A stretch of DNA of 64,000 nt from Bacillus sp. E(2018) (GTDB lineage Bacteria; Bacillota; Bacilli; Bacillales; Fictibacillaceae): contig NZ_SCOL01000001.1 in assembly GCF_005503015.1 (NCBI RefSeq), positions 434,001 through 498,000 on the forward strand. The letters are read 5' to 3'. Each line of letters starts with the position of its first letter. Positions within the stretch are counted from its first letter, which is position 1. The notes under the pieces are model-generated. The model ran no database searches. It had not been told where the DNA came from and was given only the letters and a program-made list of their open reading frames with translations. The position numbers were made by a program, and so were the translations under genes. Below are positions 29,839-39,497 of this stretch, piece by piece.

Positions 29839-31647
29839 ATGGAACGTATACCTGAGGACTTAATAGAGAAGGTCAGGTCATCAAGCGATATTGTTGACGT
29901 GATCAGCGACTATGTACCTCTCAAGAAACAAGGCAGAAATTATTTTGGACTATGTCCTTTTCATGGGGAAAAATCGCCATCCTTTTCTGTCTCACCTGAA
30001 AAACAGATTTACCATTGTTTCGGTTGTGGAGCAGGAGGCAATGTTTTTTCTTTTTTGATGAACATTGAAGGATACTCTTTTATTGAAGCAATAACACAGC
30101 TTGGGAAAAAAAGTGACATCGAACTTCCTCAAATTCATCAGCAAAACTTCTCCGAGAAAAGCTCTGACGAGAAAAAAGCGATGACTGAGATTCATGAGTT
30201 GTTGGCTAAATTGTATCATCACTGCTTACTTCACACTAAACAAGGAAGGCCAGCTTTAGATTATTTGGAGAAAAGAGGATTCACTAGAGAATCCATAGAG
30301 CGGTTCCAAATTGGCTTTGCTCCAGATTCTTGGGAGACCGCATCACAATTTCTCCAAAAACGAGGAATGGACTTACACATCGCTGAAAAGGTTGGATTGA
30401 TCGGAAAGAGACAATCTGATGGAAAACCGTATGATCGATTTAGAAATCGAGTCATGTTTCCGATTTGGGATCGTACAGGTGCAGTGGTTGCTTTTGGTGG
30501 CCGGGTTTTAGATGGAAAGGACGAACCGAAGTATCTTAACAGTCCAGAGTCTAAAATCTTTCAAAAGGGAAGAACTCTTTATGGATTAAACCTTGCACGT
30601 GCAGAGATGAGACAGAAACAACATGCTGTCATCTTTGAAGGATATGTAGATACCATTGCAGCTTATAGAGCAGGAGTTACAAACGGTGTTGCTTCATTAG
30701 GTACTTCGTTAACCGAAGATCATGCAGCCATTTTGAAACGAAATGTTCAATCTGTCACAATCTGCTATGACTCTGACCGAGCAGGCGTTGAAGCGGCGTT
30801 TCGAGCTTCTGAAATTTTAACAAAACAAGGCTGTACCGTGAAGATTTCACAGATGCCTGATGGAATGGACCCCGATGACTATATTTCGAAATTTGGAAAC
30901 GATTCGTTTTTAAAAGATATAATAGGGGCTAGCCTAACTGTGATGGCATTTAAAATACAATACTACAGACGCGGGAAAAACCTTCGAGATGAAGGAGAAC
31001 GGATGATCTACATCGAAGAGATTATCCAAGAAATTGCGCGTCTGCCAAAAGCGGTTGAACGAGATCATTATCTCCGCCAGATCGCTGCTGAATTTAATCT
31101 GTCATTAGATGCTCTAAAACAACAGCAGACACAGACTTTCAAGCAACTGCAAAGGTCTAAGGATAACGGCCCTAAAAAGCGGGATAATAATTTTAGAATA
31201 CAAACACTTTTGCAAAAGTCATTGTTGCCGAGAAATCTGAATGCTGAACGTATTGTTCTTGCTCATATGTTAAAAAGTGAGGAAGCCGCTTTTATCATTC
31301 AGGAAAAGTTGGATTCAGGCTTTAACGTTGAAGAACATAATGCGATTGCTGCATACTTATATGCCTTTTATGAAGAAGGAAATAAACCCAATGTAGGGTT
31401 GTTCATGCAGCGTATCGATGATGACAAATTAAGAAAATTAGCTTCAGAATTGGCGATGCTTACAATCAGTGAAGAGCTGAATGAGATAGAGCTCGCGGAT
31501 TATATTCGTATTATTTCTAGCTATCCTTTATTGCGGGAGATACAAGAAAAAGAAAAACAGCAAGAAGACGCAATAAGAAGGAATGAAATAAAACTGGCAG
31601 CCCAAATTGCCCAAGAAATTATGAGAATGAAAAGATCTCTTAAATAA
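29839..31647 (+). CDS. dnaG: DNA primase
   Basis: DnaG synthesises RNA primers at the replication fork. The 602-residue protein has the N-terminal CHC2 zinc domain (CPFHGEKSPSFSVSPEKQ, then HCFGCG), the TOPRIM catalytic core (IFEGYVDTIAAY, CYDSDRAG and DPDDY) and a C-terminal DnaB-interaction domain ending in charged helices. sigA follows after 42 bp, forming the conserved dnaG-sigA macromolecular synthesis operon. Confidence 0.97.
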   Translation: MERIPEDLIEKVRSSSDIVDVISDYVPLKKQGRNYFGLCPFHGEKSPSFSVSPEKQIYHCFGCGAGGNVFSFLMNIEGYSFIEAITQLGKKSDIELPQIHQQNFSEKSSDEKKAMTEIHELLAKLYHHCLLHTKQGRPALDYLEKRGFTRESIERFQIGFAPDSWETASQFLQKRGMDLHIAEKVGLIGKRQSDGKPYDRFRNRVMFPIWDRTGAVVAFGGRVLDGKDEPKYLNSPESKIFQKGRTLYGLNLARAEMRQKQHAVIFEGYVDTIAAYRAGVTNGVASLGTSLTEDHAAILKRNVQSVTICYDSDRAGVEAAFRASEILTKQGCTVKISQMPDGMDPDDYISKFGNDSFLKDIIGASLTVMAFKIQYYRRGKNLRDEGERMIYIEEIIQEIARLPKAVERDHYLRQIAAEFNLSLDALKQQQTQTFKQLQRSKDNGPKKRDNNFRIQTLLQKSLLPRNLNAERIVLAHMLKSEEAAFIIQEKLDSGFNVEEHNAIAAYLYAFYEEGNKPNVGLFMQRIDDDKLRKLASELAMLTISEELNEIELADYIRIISSYPLLREIQEKEKQQEDAIRRNEIKLAAQIAQEIMRMKRSLK

Positions 31648-31689
31648 TCGGGATGTAGGATGGTTGAAGTTTTGGAAGGAGGGGATCGA

Positions 31690-32820
31690 ATGGCTGAGAA
31701 ACCAAACCGTCAAGGGACGGAAGGCGAATTAACCATCGATCAAGTTAAAGAACAATTAGTTGAGGCCGGTAAAAAGCGAGGACGGCTAACATATACTGAA
31801 ATCACAAGTAAGCTGGCACCTTTTGAACAAGATTCTGATCAAATGGACGAGTTCTATTCATACCTTGAAGAACAAGGTGTTGAAGTTGCAGAAGCGTCTG
31901 AAGATGCTGAAGACGAAGAAGATCCTAAGTTCGAAATGGAAAAAGAGGAAGAAGAATTCGATCTTAATGACTTAAGTGTACCACCAGGTGTTAAGATCAA
32001 CGATCCAGTCCGTATGTACTTAAAAGAGATCGGTCGTGTAGACTTACTTTCAGCAGACGAAGAGATCGAACTAGCAAAACGTATTGAGAACGGTGATGAA
32101 GAAGCCAAACGCCGTCTTGCAGAAGCTAACTTACGACTTGTTGTAAGTATTGCCAAACGTTATGTTGGTCGCGGAATGCTGTTCCTTGATCTAATCCAAG
32201 AAGGAAATATGGGATTGATCAAAGCTGTTGAAAAGTTCGACTATGACAAAGGATTTAAATTTAGTACGTATGCAACATGGTGGATTCGTCAGGCGATTAC
32301 GCGTGCGATTGCTGACCAAGCTCGTACAATTCGTATTCCGGTGCATATGGTTGAGACGATCAACAAACTGATTCGTGTTCAACGTCAGCTGCTTCAAGAT
32401 CTTGGGCGTGAACCCTCACCAGAAGAAATCGGCGCTGAGATGGAACTAACTCCTGAAAAGGTTCGTGAAATCCTGAAGATTGCTCAGGAACCAGTCTCTT
32501 TAGAAACACCTATTGGTGAGGAAGACGATTCTCATCTTGGTGATTTCATCGAAGATCAGGATGCATTAGCACCTTCAGAAGCTGCTGCCTATGAACTATT
32601 GAAAGAGCAACTTGAAGATGTTCTAGATACTTTAACGGATCGTGAAGAAAACGTTCTTCGTCTTCGTTTCGGACTTGACGATGGACGTACTCGAACCCTT
32701 GAAGAAGTTGGTAAAGTGTTTGGCGTAACGCGTGAACGTATTCGTCAGATCGAAGCTAAAGCACTTCGTAAACTTCGCCATCCAAGCAGAAGTAAACGAT
32801 TAAAAGACTTTTTAGAATAG
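31690..32820 (+). CDS. sigA: RNA polymerase housekeeping sigma factor SigA
   Basis: SigA directs RNA polymerase to most vegetative promoters. The 376-residue product has region 1.1 (to about residue 80), an acidic linker, region 1.2 ([17 protein letters not shown]), region 2 ([18 protein letters not shown], then [18 protein letters not shown]), region 3 and region 4 ([21 protein letters not shown]). The ATG at 31690 has AAGGAGGGG upstream; 31660 lies before that site. A terminator follows. Confidence 0.98.
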   Translation: MAEKPNRQGTEGELTIDQVKEQLVEAGKKRGRLTYTEITSKLAPFEQDSDQMDEFYSYLEEQGVEVAEASEDAEDEEDPKFEMEKEEEEFDLNDLSVPPGVKINDPVRMYLKEIGRVDLLSADEEIELAKRIENGDEEAKRRLAEANLRLVVSIAKRYVGRGMLFLDLIQEGNMGLIKAVEKFDYDKGFKFSTYATWWIRQAITRAIADQARTIRIPVHMVETINKLIRVQRQLLQDLGREPSPEEIGAEMELTPEKVREILKIAQEPVSLETPIGEEDDSHLGDFIEDQDALAPSEAAAYELLKEQLEDVLDTLTDREENVLRLRFGLDDGRTRTLEEVGKVFGVTRERIRQIEAKALRKLRHPSRSKRLKDFLE

Positions 32821-32853
32821 AAAGTTTGCCCAATTCTGGGCAAGCTTTTTTTG
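32821..32853 (+). terminator. Terminator of dnaG-sigA
   Basis: A 12-bp stem pairs 32821-32832 with the complementary run ending near 32848 and is followed by T residues. Confidence 0.85.
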
Positions 32854-32986
32854 TTTCTTTTATTTTACTTATTATTCCACCTCAATGCAAACTCATCAAA
32901 AATTCATTCTGCCATACAATTTTCTTCAAAATTCTTTTTGTTGCTTACATATTCTTCTTCATATTAAATTAAAAATTCTTTAAATC

Positions 32987-33016
32987 TTGTAAAAATTCAG
33001 CCTTTATATCTATAAT
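32987..33016 (+). promoter_or_regulatory. Sigma-A promoter of the acyl-CoA operon
   Basis: TTGTAA (32987-32992) and a perfect TATAAT (33011-33016) are separated by 18 bp. The expected start of transcription, near 33022, lies inside the cre site. Confidence 0.75.
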
Positions 33017-33020
33017 AAAT

Positions 33021-33036
33021 ATGTAAGCGCATACAA
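33021..33036 (+). promoter_or_regulatory. Catabolite response element (cre), CcpA site
   Basis: ATGTAAGCGCATACAA matches the consensus WTGNAARCGNWWWCAW at all specified positions. It covers the predicted transcription start of the acyl-CoA dehydrogenase operon, a position typical of CcpA repression. Confidence 0.88.
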
Positions 33037-33072
33037 ATAAAGCGTAAATTTATTAAAGGGTGGGATGCAACC

Positions 33073-34212
33073 ATGAATTTTACATTAACAGAAGAGCAGT
33101 TGATGATTCAAAAAATGATGAGAGAATTTGCAGATGAAGTGGTAGCACCGGGAGCTGAAGCAAGAGATAAAAATAAAGAATTCCCGGTAGAGATTTTTCA
33201 AAAGCTTTCTAAATTAGGAATGATGGGTCTGCCTTTTCCAGAAGAATACGGTGGAGGTGGAGCTGATACAATAAGTTTTGCCATTGCGGTAGAAGAATTG
33301 AGCCGTGCTTGTGGATCTACTGGAATTACATATTCTGCACATGTATCTTTAGGTGGAGCTCCCTTAAACCTATTTGGCACACACGAACAGAAAGAAAAGT
33401 ATCTAACACCAATCTGTACAGGTGACTCTCTTGGAGCATTCGGATTAACAGAACCCAATGCTGGTTCTGATGCAGGTGGTACAGAAACTACTGCGAAAAC
33501 AGAAAATGGCGAATGGGTGATTAATGGCTCAAAATGCTATATTACGAATGCGAGCTATGCTAAGCACTTAGCTTTAACCGCTATAACAAATAGAAATGGT
33601 AACGATAAAGAAATCTCAGCGATTATCGTACCAACAGATGCGAATGGATTCCGTGTTATCGATAACTACGAGAAAATGGGACTACACTCTTCAAATACTA
33701 CTGAACTTTTTATGGAAGATGTAAGAGTTCCTGAAGAAAATCTTTTAGGAAAGCGCGGAGACGGCTTTAAACAGTTCCTGGTGACATTGGATGGAGGAAG
33801 AATAGGTATTGGTGCCATGGCGGTAGGAATCGCACAGGCGGCCTACGAGAAGGCTCTAACCTATGCGAAAGAGCGGAAACAATTCGGAAGATCCATTTCA
33901 AAATTCCAAGCGATTCAATTTAAGCTTGCTGATATGGCGATGAAGATCGAACTAGCGAGATTAATGGTATACAAAGCAGCATGGCTAAAAGATCAAGGTA
34001 AGAAATTCTCAAAAGAAGCTTCGATGGCAAAATTATATGCATCGGAAGCATGTATGCAGATCTGTTCTGAATCGGTTCAAATTCATGGTGGTAATGGCTA
34101 TATGAGAGATTATCATGTAGAACGTTATTTTAGAGATGCAAAGCTTCTAGAGATTGGAGAAGGTACATCAGAGATTCAGCGTATCGTTATTGCAAGAGAG
34201 ATCGGCTGTTAA
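33073..34212 (+). CDS. Acyl-CoA dehydrogenase
   Basis: This FAD enzyme oxidises acyl-CoA to enoyl-CoA, passing electrons to electron-transferring flavoprotein. The 379-residue product has the three-domain family layout, with [14 protein letters not shown] in the FAD region and a C-terminal helical domain with [19 protein letters not shown]. The glutamate in the last block is the likely catalytic base of the short-chain or branched-chain type. GGGTGGGATG precedes the ATG. A cre site lies upstream and an acyl-CoA ligase 33 bp downstream, implying a degradation operon. Substrate length is not determined. Confidence 0.93.
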   Translation: MNFTLTEEQLMIQKMMREFADEVVAPGAEARDKNKEFPVEIFQKLSKLGMMGLPFPEEYGGGGADTISFAIAVEELSRACGSTGITYSAHVSLGGAPLNLFGTHEQKEKYLTPICTGDSLGAFGLTEPNAGSDAGGTETTAKTENGEWVINGSKCYITNASYAKHLALTAITNRNGNDKEISAIIVPTDANGFRVIDNYEKMGLHSSNTTELFMEDVRVPEENLLGKRGDGFKQFLVTLDGGRIGIGAMAVGIAQAAYEKALTYAKERKQFGRSISKFQAIQFKLADMAMKIELARLMVYKAAWLKDQGKKFSKEASMAKLYASEACMQICSESVQIHGGNGYMRDYHVERYFRDAKLLEIGEGTSEIQRIVIAREIGC

Positions 34213-34245
34213 CAATCGATAAAAGACCAAGTGATGGGGTGAATT

Positions 34246-35859
34246 ATGGCTGAACTAATGAAAGTAACTGTAGGGGATTGTTTAAGAAAACAAGCGTTGA
34301 AACTTAAGGATCAAGAAGCTATGGTTTACAGCAAACTAGGAATTCGCTACACCTATCAAGAATTTTATGATTTAACGACTAAAGTTGCCAAAGGTCTGAT
34401 GGCGATGGGAATTGAAAAAGGAGATCATATAGCTGTTTGGGCTACGAATGTACCCGAATGGCTGTTGCTCCAATTCGGATCAGCTAGAGCGGGTGCCGTT
34501 TTAGTCACGGTCAATACGAATTATCAATCTTCTGAATTAGATTATTTGTTAAAGCAGTCTGATGCAAAAGCTTTGTTCTTTATCGAACAATTCCGTACAA
34601 CTTCTTACAAAGATATGGTAGATTCCGTTAAGAACCGATTAACGGAATTTCCTGTACTAAAGCATTTTATTCAACTTGATGCTGAATCTTCATCTTATGA
34701 GACTTTCTCAGATATGTTGGAAGCGGGGAATGTCGTATCTGATGAAGATCTCCTAAGGAGAGAAACATCTCTGGATTGTGATGATGTAATCAACATGCAG
34801 TACACGTCTGGAACGACAGGGTTTCCCAAAGGGGTCATGTTGACTCATTACAATATTGTGAATAATGCTAGGCAAATCGCGGATAGCATGAACTTAAGTA
34901 GTGCTGACCGATTATGTATTCCTGTTCCTTTCTTTCACTGTTTTGGCTGTGTTTTAGGTACCCTTGCAGCAGTTTCTGTCGGAGCCACGATGGTGCCGAT
35001 CGTCCAATTTGATCCTCAGGAAGTGTTAGAAACGGTTCAAAACGAAAAGTGTACGGGGTTACATGGAGTTCCGACCATGTTCATCTCGGAATTGAATCTT
35101 CCAGATTTTGATTCATATGATTTAAGTACCCTTCGTACAGGGATCATGGCAGGATCACCTTGTCCGATTGAAGTCATGAAGAAAGTGATCGAAAAGATGG
35201 GAATGTCAGAGATTACAATCGCATATGGCCAGACAGAATCTTCCCCTGTTATCACTCAAACGAGAACAGATGACCCGATCGAGCGCAGAGTTGAAACGGT
35301 CGGAAAGAAGCATTCGCAAGTAGAAGCGAAGGTAGTTGATCCGATAACAAACAAAGAAGTGAGTCCGGGTGAACAAGGAGAACTTTGTACACGAGGTTAT
35401 CATGTCATGAAAGGCTATTACAAGATGCCTGAAGCAACGAACGAAGCCATTGATGGTGAAGGATGGCTTCATACAGGAGATCTTGCGACTGTCGATCGTG
35501 AAGGCTATTATAAAATCACAGGCCGCTTAAAAGATATGATTATACGTGGTGGTGAGAACGTATATCCGAGAGAAGTAGAAGAATTCCTATACTCTCATCC
35601 ATCTATCCTTGATGTACAAGTGATCGGTGTGCCGGATAAGAAATTTGGAGAAAAAGTAGCTGCATGCATTCAGTTAAAAGAAGGTCATTCACTCACTGAA
35701 AATGAACTGAAGGCGTATTGCAAAGGGAAAATCTCGCACTTTAAGATTCCAGAATACTATATCTTTCTAGATCAATATCCGATGACCGCCTCTGGAAAAG
35801 TACAAAAATTTAAGCTTCGAGAACAAGCGATTGAGACACTTGCAGTTATACATGAATAG
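34246..35859 (+). CDS. Acyl-CoA synthetase (AMP-binding, FadD/YngI-like)
   Basis: Enzymes of this family activate carboxylic acids to acyl-CoA through an acyl-adenylate. The 537-residue product has the adenylation motifs YTSGTTGFPKGVMLTHYN, AYGQTESSP, GWLHTGDLA, and GRLKDMIIRGGENVYP, and the C-terminal catalytic lysine in TASGKVQK. It resembles YngI-type medium-chain acyl-CoA ligases. It follows the acyl-CoA dehydrogenase by 33 bp and is expected to share its cre-controlled promoter. This pair lies between sigA and cccA, where B. subtilis has no such genes. Confidence 0.93.
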   Translation: MAELMKVTVGDCLRKQALKLKDQEAMVYSKLGIRYTYQEFYDLTTKVAKGLMAMGIEKGDHIAVWATNVPEWLLLQFGSARAGAVLVTVNTNYQSSELDYLLKQSDAKALFFIEQFRTTSYKDMVDSVKNRLTEFPVLKHFIQLDAESSSYETFSDMLEAGNVVSDEDLLRRETSLDCDDVINMQYTSGTTGFPKGVMLTHYNIVNNARQIADSMNLSSADRLCIPVPFFHCFGCVLGTLAAVSVGATMVPIVQFDPQEVLETVQNEKCTGLHGVPTMFISELNLPDFDSYDLSTLRTGIMAGSPCPIEVMKKVIEKMGMSEITIAYGQTESSPVITQTRTDDPIERRVETVGKKHSQVEAKVVDPITNKEVSPGEQGELCTRGYHVMKGYYKMPEATNEAIDGEGWLHTGDLATVDREGYYKITGRLKDMIIRGGENVYPREVEEFLYSHPSILDVQVIGVPDKKFGEKVAACIQLKEGHSLTENELKAYCKGKISHFKIPEYYIFLDQYPMTASGKVQKFKLREQAIETLAVIHE

Positions 35860-35886
35860 CCACCAGTAGTGTGGCTTTTTGTTTTT
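35858..35886 (+). terminator. Terminator of the acyl-CoA operon
   Basis: AGCCAC (35858-35863) pairs with GTGGCT (35871-35876), followed by a T-rich tail. It overlaps the last codon of the ligase gene. Confidence 0.75.
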
Positions 35887-35987
35887 GTACTTCCTCTCAG
35901 GAACAAAATGACGAAATCTACAAAAGTTAGGTAAAAAAGTTTAAAAAGTTAATGCTGTGACAAAACTGGGAAAAATAGAGTTTGTAC

Positions 35988-36016
35988 TTCCCAAGTAAAC
36001 GCTTTTACAGTACAAT
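35988..36016 (+). promoter_or_regulatory. Candidate promoter of cccA
   Basis: TTCCCA (35988-35993) and TACAAT (36011-36016) are 17 bp apart. Between them lies GTAAACGCTTTTAC, an imperfect palindrome that resembles, but does not match, a cre site. Confidence 0.5.
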
Positions 36017-36096
36017 AGGTTATGGATTGTTTACTATACATATTAAGTTTATCAAGATCACAACACATGTAGTGTACAGACGAAGGAGGAATTCGC

Positions 36097-36441
36097 ATGA
36101 AACGTAATCCACTCATTCCTTTTGCCATTATTGGAGTTATTGGAATTGTTCTTATGCTTACAATGGGCGGATATGGTATCAACAAAATTCATACGGCTAG
36201 TGAAAATAAAGAAAAGGCTGCTATGGATCCAGAAGCTATTTTTAAACAAAACTGTGCTTCTTGTCATGGACAAAACCTTGAAGGTGCAACAGGACCAGCA
36301 CTTGATAAGATCGGTGGCAAGTACAAGCCAGAAGAAATCGCTGATATTATCAAAAATGGTAAACCAGGTGGAATGCCAGCTGGTGTCGTAAAAGGTGAAG
36401 AAGCTAAAATATTAGTTGATTGGTTAGCAGAAAAAAAATAA
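36097..36441 (+). CDS. cccA: Membrane-anchored cytochrome c-550
   Basis: CccA is a small membrane-bound c-type cytochrome that carries electrons in the respiratory chain. The 114-residue protein has an N-terminal transmembrane anchor (about 7-29), a flexible linker, and a heme domain with CASCH (Cys53, Cys56, His57) and the axial methionine at Met93 in GGMPAG. AAGGAGGAATT precedes the ATG. It lies between sigA and trmK as in B. subtilis apart from the inserted acyl-CoA operon. Confidence 0.94.
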   Translation: MKRNPLIPFAIIGVIGIVLMLTMGGYGINKIHTASENKEKAAMDPEAIFKQNCASCHGQNLEGATGPALDKIGGKYKPEEIADIIKNGKPGGMPAGVVKGEEAKILVDWLAEKK

Positions 36442-36447
36442 AATAAG

Positions 36448-36487
36448 AAGAGCTTCTTGTTATTCATAACAAGAAGCTCTTTTCTTT
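36448..36487 (+). terminator. Terminator of cccA
   Basis: A perfect 15-bp stem pairs 36448-36462 with 36467-36481 around a TTCA loop, followed by a T-rich tail. Confidence 0.9.
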
Positions 36488-36559
36488 GTAATATCCTACA
36501 AAAAATGATCAAAGTTTGATAATACTAAGACGAAATAACTAATTGAAACGGTGATGAAA

Positions 36560-37261
36560 ATGAATTCAGAAAAATTATCAAATCGACTCGAGCGAGTTGC
36601 TTCATACGTACCAGAAAACACAATATTAGCAGATATCGGGTCTGACCACGCTTATCTTCCTTGTTATCTTGGGCTTAAAAAAGGAATAAAAAAAGGCATC
36701 GCAGGTGAGATAACCGAAGGTCCTTATTTATCCGCTAAAGAACAGGTGGATCTAGATAAACTTAACGATGTGATTGAGGTAAGAAAAGGTGATGGGCTTT
36801 CAGTACTTAACAAAGACGAAGCAGAAGTCATTACAATTTGCGGCATGGGTGGTTCTTTGATCGCATCTATTCTTGAAAAAGGAAAAGATAAGCTTGGACG
36901 AGCTCAACGTCTTATTCTTCAACCTAACATTGGATCAATGACAGTGAGAAAGTGGCTATTAAAAGAGAATTGGGTATTGATTGCTGAAGAAATCTTAAAA
37001 GAAGATGGTAAGATCTATGAGATTCTTGTAGCTGAGCGTTCGGGGAAACAACCATATACTGACCATCAAGAAGCTGAATTATTATTCGGACCTTTCTTAT
37101 TAAAAAATCAGAACGAAGCGTTTAAAGAGAAGTGGGCAGGGGAAGTCAAGCAATGGAATGCGATTTTGAATCAAATGAAAAATAGTTCAGGAGTTACAGC
37201 AGAAGAAAAAAGAGAAGAACTAAGAAGAAACATAAAATTTGCAGAGGAGTGGATTTCTTGA
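36560..37261 (+). CDS. trmK: tRNA (adenine-22-N1)-methyltransferase TrmK
   Basis: TrmK methylates A22 in the D-loop region of some tRNAs. The protein of about 233 residues has a Rossmann methyltransferase core with ADIGSDHAYLPCYL (SAM site), ICGMGGSLIASIL and LILQPNIGS, and a coiled-coil C-terminal region. The ATG at 36560 gives the family-like start; GTG 36551 and ATG 36554 are alternatives and overlap the binding site. It overlaps nif3 by 4 bp (TTGA). Confidence 0.94.
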   Translation: MNSEKLSNRLERVASYVPENTILADIGSDHAYLPCYLGLKKGIKKGIAGEITEGPYLSAKEQVDLDKLNDVIEVRKGDGLSVLNKDEAEVITICGMGGSLIASILEKGKDKLGRAQRLILQPNIGSMTVRKWLLKENWVLIAEEILKEDGKIYEILVAERSGKQPYTDHQEAELLFGPFLLKNQNEAFKEKWAGEVKQWNAILNQMKNSSGVTAEEKREELRRNIKFAEEWIS

Positions 37262-38379
37262 GTAAATGTGCAAGCGGACAATATATCATTTCTCTTTTAG
37301 AAAGCTTTGCACCTAAAAAGATGGCTATTGAAGGTGATCCTATCGGTTTACAAATAGGCTCATTGAACAGACCTGTACAAAAGGTGATGATCGCACTTGA
37401 TGTATTAGAAAATGTCGTAGATGAAGCGATTGAAGGGAAAGTTGATCTTATCATTGCTCATCATCCTCTGCTTTACCGTCCATTGAAAAAAATTGATATC
37501 AACACCTCAAAAGGTAGAATGATTGAAAAATTAATTAAGAACGATATAACGGTTTATGCGGCACATACGAACTTAGATGTTACTTCGCTAGGTGTGAACG
37601 AATGGCTAGCTGACCAATTGCGATTAATGAATACCGAAGTATTATCCACAACGTACGAAGATAAACTCGTCAAGTTAAGTGTGTTTGTACCACGTACACA
37701 TGAAGAACAAGTAAGAAACGCCATTGGTAATGCTGGAGCGGGACATATCGGAAACTATAGTCACTGCTCGTTCTCGAGTAATGGTATCGGTACGTTTACT
37801 CCACTTGAAGGTACGACACCTTTTATTGGAAAACAGGGTGAAATGGAGAAAGTAGAAGAAGTGAGAATTGAAACCATTCTGCCAGAATCTATTCAAAAAA
37901 AGGTTGTTTCAGCAATGAAAAAAGCACATCCCTATGAAGAGGTAGCATACGACCTCTACCCGCTGTTGAACAAAGGGGAGGAGCTCGGAATAGGAAAGAT
38001 CGGTAAGCTTCCTAAAGAAATGGACCTTCAGGAATTTGTAGATCATGTGAAAGAAGCTTTTGGAGTTGCTCATCTTCGAGTTATCAAAGGTAAGAACGCT
38101 ATTATTAAAAAAGTTGCTGTCGTGGGCGGCGATGGAAACAAATATATTTATCCAGCTCTACATAAAGGAGCAGATGTATTAGTAACAGGAGACATCTATT
38201 ACCACAATGCACATGATGCTCAAGAAGAAGGACTTACAGTCGTAGATGCCGGTCACCATATTGAACAGATCATGAAGAGTAAATTAAAGGGTATACTTGA
38301 ACAGAAACTGAAAAATAACAAATATGAAACTGTTGTTGTAGAATCAAACATCATTACGGAACCTTTTTCGTTTATGTAG
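37258..38379 (+). CDS. yqfO: Nif3-like dinuclear metal center protein (YqfO)
   Basis: Members of this family bind two metal ions and contain an inserted PII-like domain; the function is unsettled, and old annotations as GTP cyclohydrolase I type 2 are not firm. The 373-residue product has IIAHHPLLYRP and AAHTNLDVT near the N-terminus, a PII-like insert in the middle (about 135-245), and TGDIYYHNAHDA and DAGHHIEQ near the C-terminus. The TTG at 37258 lies 8 nt after AGAGGAG and overlaps the trmK stop, so the pair is translationally coupled. Confidence 0.93.
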   Translation: MSKCASGQYIISLLESFAPKKMAIEGDPIGLQIGSLNRPVQKVMIALDVLENVVDEAIEGKVDLIIAHHPLLYRPLKKIDINTSKGRMIEKLIKNDITVYAAHTNLDVTSLGVNEWLADQLRLMNTEVLSTTYEDKLVKLSVFVPRTHEEQVRNAIGNAGAGHIGNYSHCSFSSNGIGTFTPLEGTTPFIGKQGEMEKVEEVRIETILPESIQKKVVSAMKKAHPYEEVAYDLYPLLNKGEELGIGKIGKLPKEMDLQEFVDHVKEAFGVAHLRVIKGKNAIIKKVAVVGGDGNKYIYPALHKGADVLVTGDIYYHNAHDAQEEGLTVVDAGHHIEQIMKSKLKGILEQKLKNNKYETVVVESNIITEPFSFM

Positions 38380-38396
38380 ACGAGGTTTATAAAGTC

Positions 38397-38434
38397 AAAA
38401 AAGAACAGCTGGGTGTTCCAGCTGTTCTTTTTTA
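38397..38434. terminator. Bidirectional terminator between yqfO and ispH
   Basis: AAAAAAGAACAGCTGG (38397-38412) pairs with CCAGCTGTTCTTTTTT (38418-38433). It serves convergent genes and overlaps the ispH stop codon. Confidence 0.9.
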
Positions 38435-39379
38435 TGACTTTTTCTCTTTCACTTTAGGAAGAATGCGATTAAGTGTTACTTTACGTTCTTTTGTCCATGT
38501 TTCTTCATTTTGATCATCATAGTTTTTAAGAAAATCAATAACTTCTTTCGTTATAGGTGTTGGTGTAGAAGCACCTGATGTAATTCCTACCTTCTTAACA
38601 CCCTCTAACCAACTTAGTTCGATTTCAGATACATCCGAAATTCTGTAGGCAGTTGTTCCTGCAATTTCTTCTGAAACTTGAGCTAATCGATTTGAGTTAT
38701 TACTTCTAGGATCTCCAACTACAAGTACCAAGTCACAATCACCTGCTTGGTTTGCAACAGCTTCTTGTCTGACTTGAGTCGCTAAACAGATTTCTTTATG
38801 AACTTCAGCAGAAGGATATCTCATAAGCAGTCTCTTGATGAGCTCTGCTACATCCCATTGACTCATCGTGGTTTGATTCGTGATGAGTATTTTTTCGCTA
38901 TTCACGTTTAATGATTCTAAATCATCCGTATTTTCAACAAGGTGTACAATATGGGGTGCGATTCCGATCGCGCCCTCTGGTTCAGGGTGACCTTTCTTAC
39001 CGATATAGATGATTTCATATCCTTCTTTTTCTTTTTCACGAATAAGGTCATGCGTTTTTGTAACATCAGGACATGTTGCATCAATCTCATATAAGCCTTT
39101 TTCATGAGCAATCCGTCTCACTTCTGGTGAAACGCCATGCGCCGTATAAATAACGGTTCCTGATTCAATGTTTTTAATAATATCGAGTCTGTTCGCACCA
39201 TCGAGGGTGATAATTCCTTCATCTTCAAAGGCATCTGTCACATGTTTATTGTGAACAATCATACCAAGTATATAGATGGGTCTTGGTAATGTTGGATCAT
39301 TAGCGGCTTGGCGCGCCATGACCATAGCGTCCACTACGCCATAACAATATCCTCGTGGAGATATTTTAACGATTTCCAT
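38432..39379 (-). CDS. ispH: 4-hydroxy-3-methylbut-2-enyl diphosphate reductase
   Basis: IspH is the iron-sulfur enzyme of the last MEP-pathway step, forming IPP and DMAPP. The 315-residue protein has the three cluster cysteines in RGYCYG (Cys12), [11 protein letters not shown] and ICLATQVRQ, and the residues SNNSNRL of the substrate site. GGAGAG precedes the ATG on the minus strand. The preceding MEP enzyme gene, ispG, also lies in this window at 51.6 kb. Confidence 0.97.
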   Translation of the reverse strand: MEIVKISPRGYCYGVVDAMVMARQAANDPTLPRPIYILGMIVHNKHVTDAFEDEGIITLDGANRLDIIKNIESGTVIYTAHGVSPEVRRIAHEKGLYEIDATCPDVTKTHDLIREKEKEGYEIIYIGKKGHPEPEGAIGIAPHIVHLVENTDDLESLNVNSEKILITNQTTMSQWDVAELIKRLLMRYPSAEVHKEICLATQVRQEAVANQAGDCDLVLVVGDPRSNNSNRLAQVSEEIAGTTAYRISDVSEIELSWLEGVKKVGITSGASTPTPITKEVIDFLKNYDDQNEETWTKERKVTLNRILPKVKEKKS

Positions 39380-39401
39380 ATTGGATCTCTCCTTTATTTC
39401 A

Positions 39402-39436
39402 TATAAAAGACAGCACAGAGATCTATGCTGTCTTGG
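39402..39436 (-). terminator. Hairpin between yqfQ and ispH
   Basis: AAGACAGCA (39407-39415) pairs with TGCTGTCTT (39426-39434). On the minus strand it is followed by a short T run, so it probably terminates yqfQ. It could also act in an ispH leader. Confidence 0.65.
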
Positions 39437-39497
39437 GAGATTTACTTCTGTATGTGTTTATTATAAAGGAGAGACCATAAGAACTCAAACACTATAC

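Noticed and set aside
35994..36010. cre site upstream of cccA
   Set aside because: GTAAACGCTTTTAC has the wrong spacing for the CcpA consensus, so it is recorded only as a palindrome.
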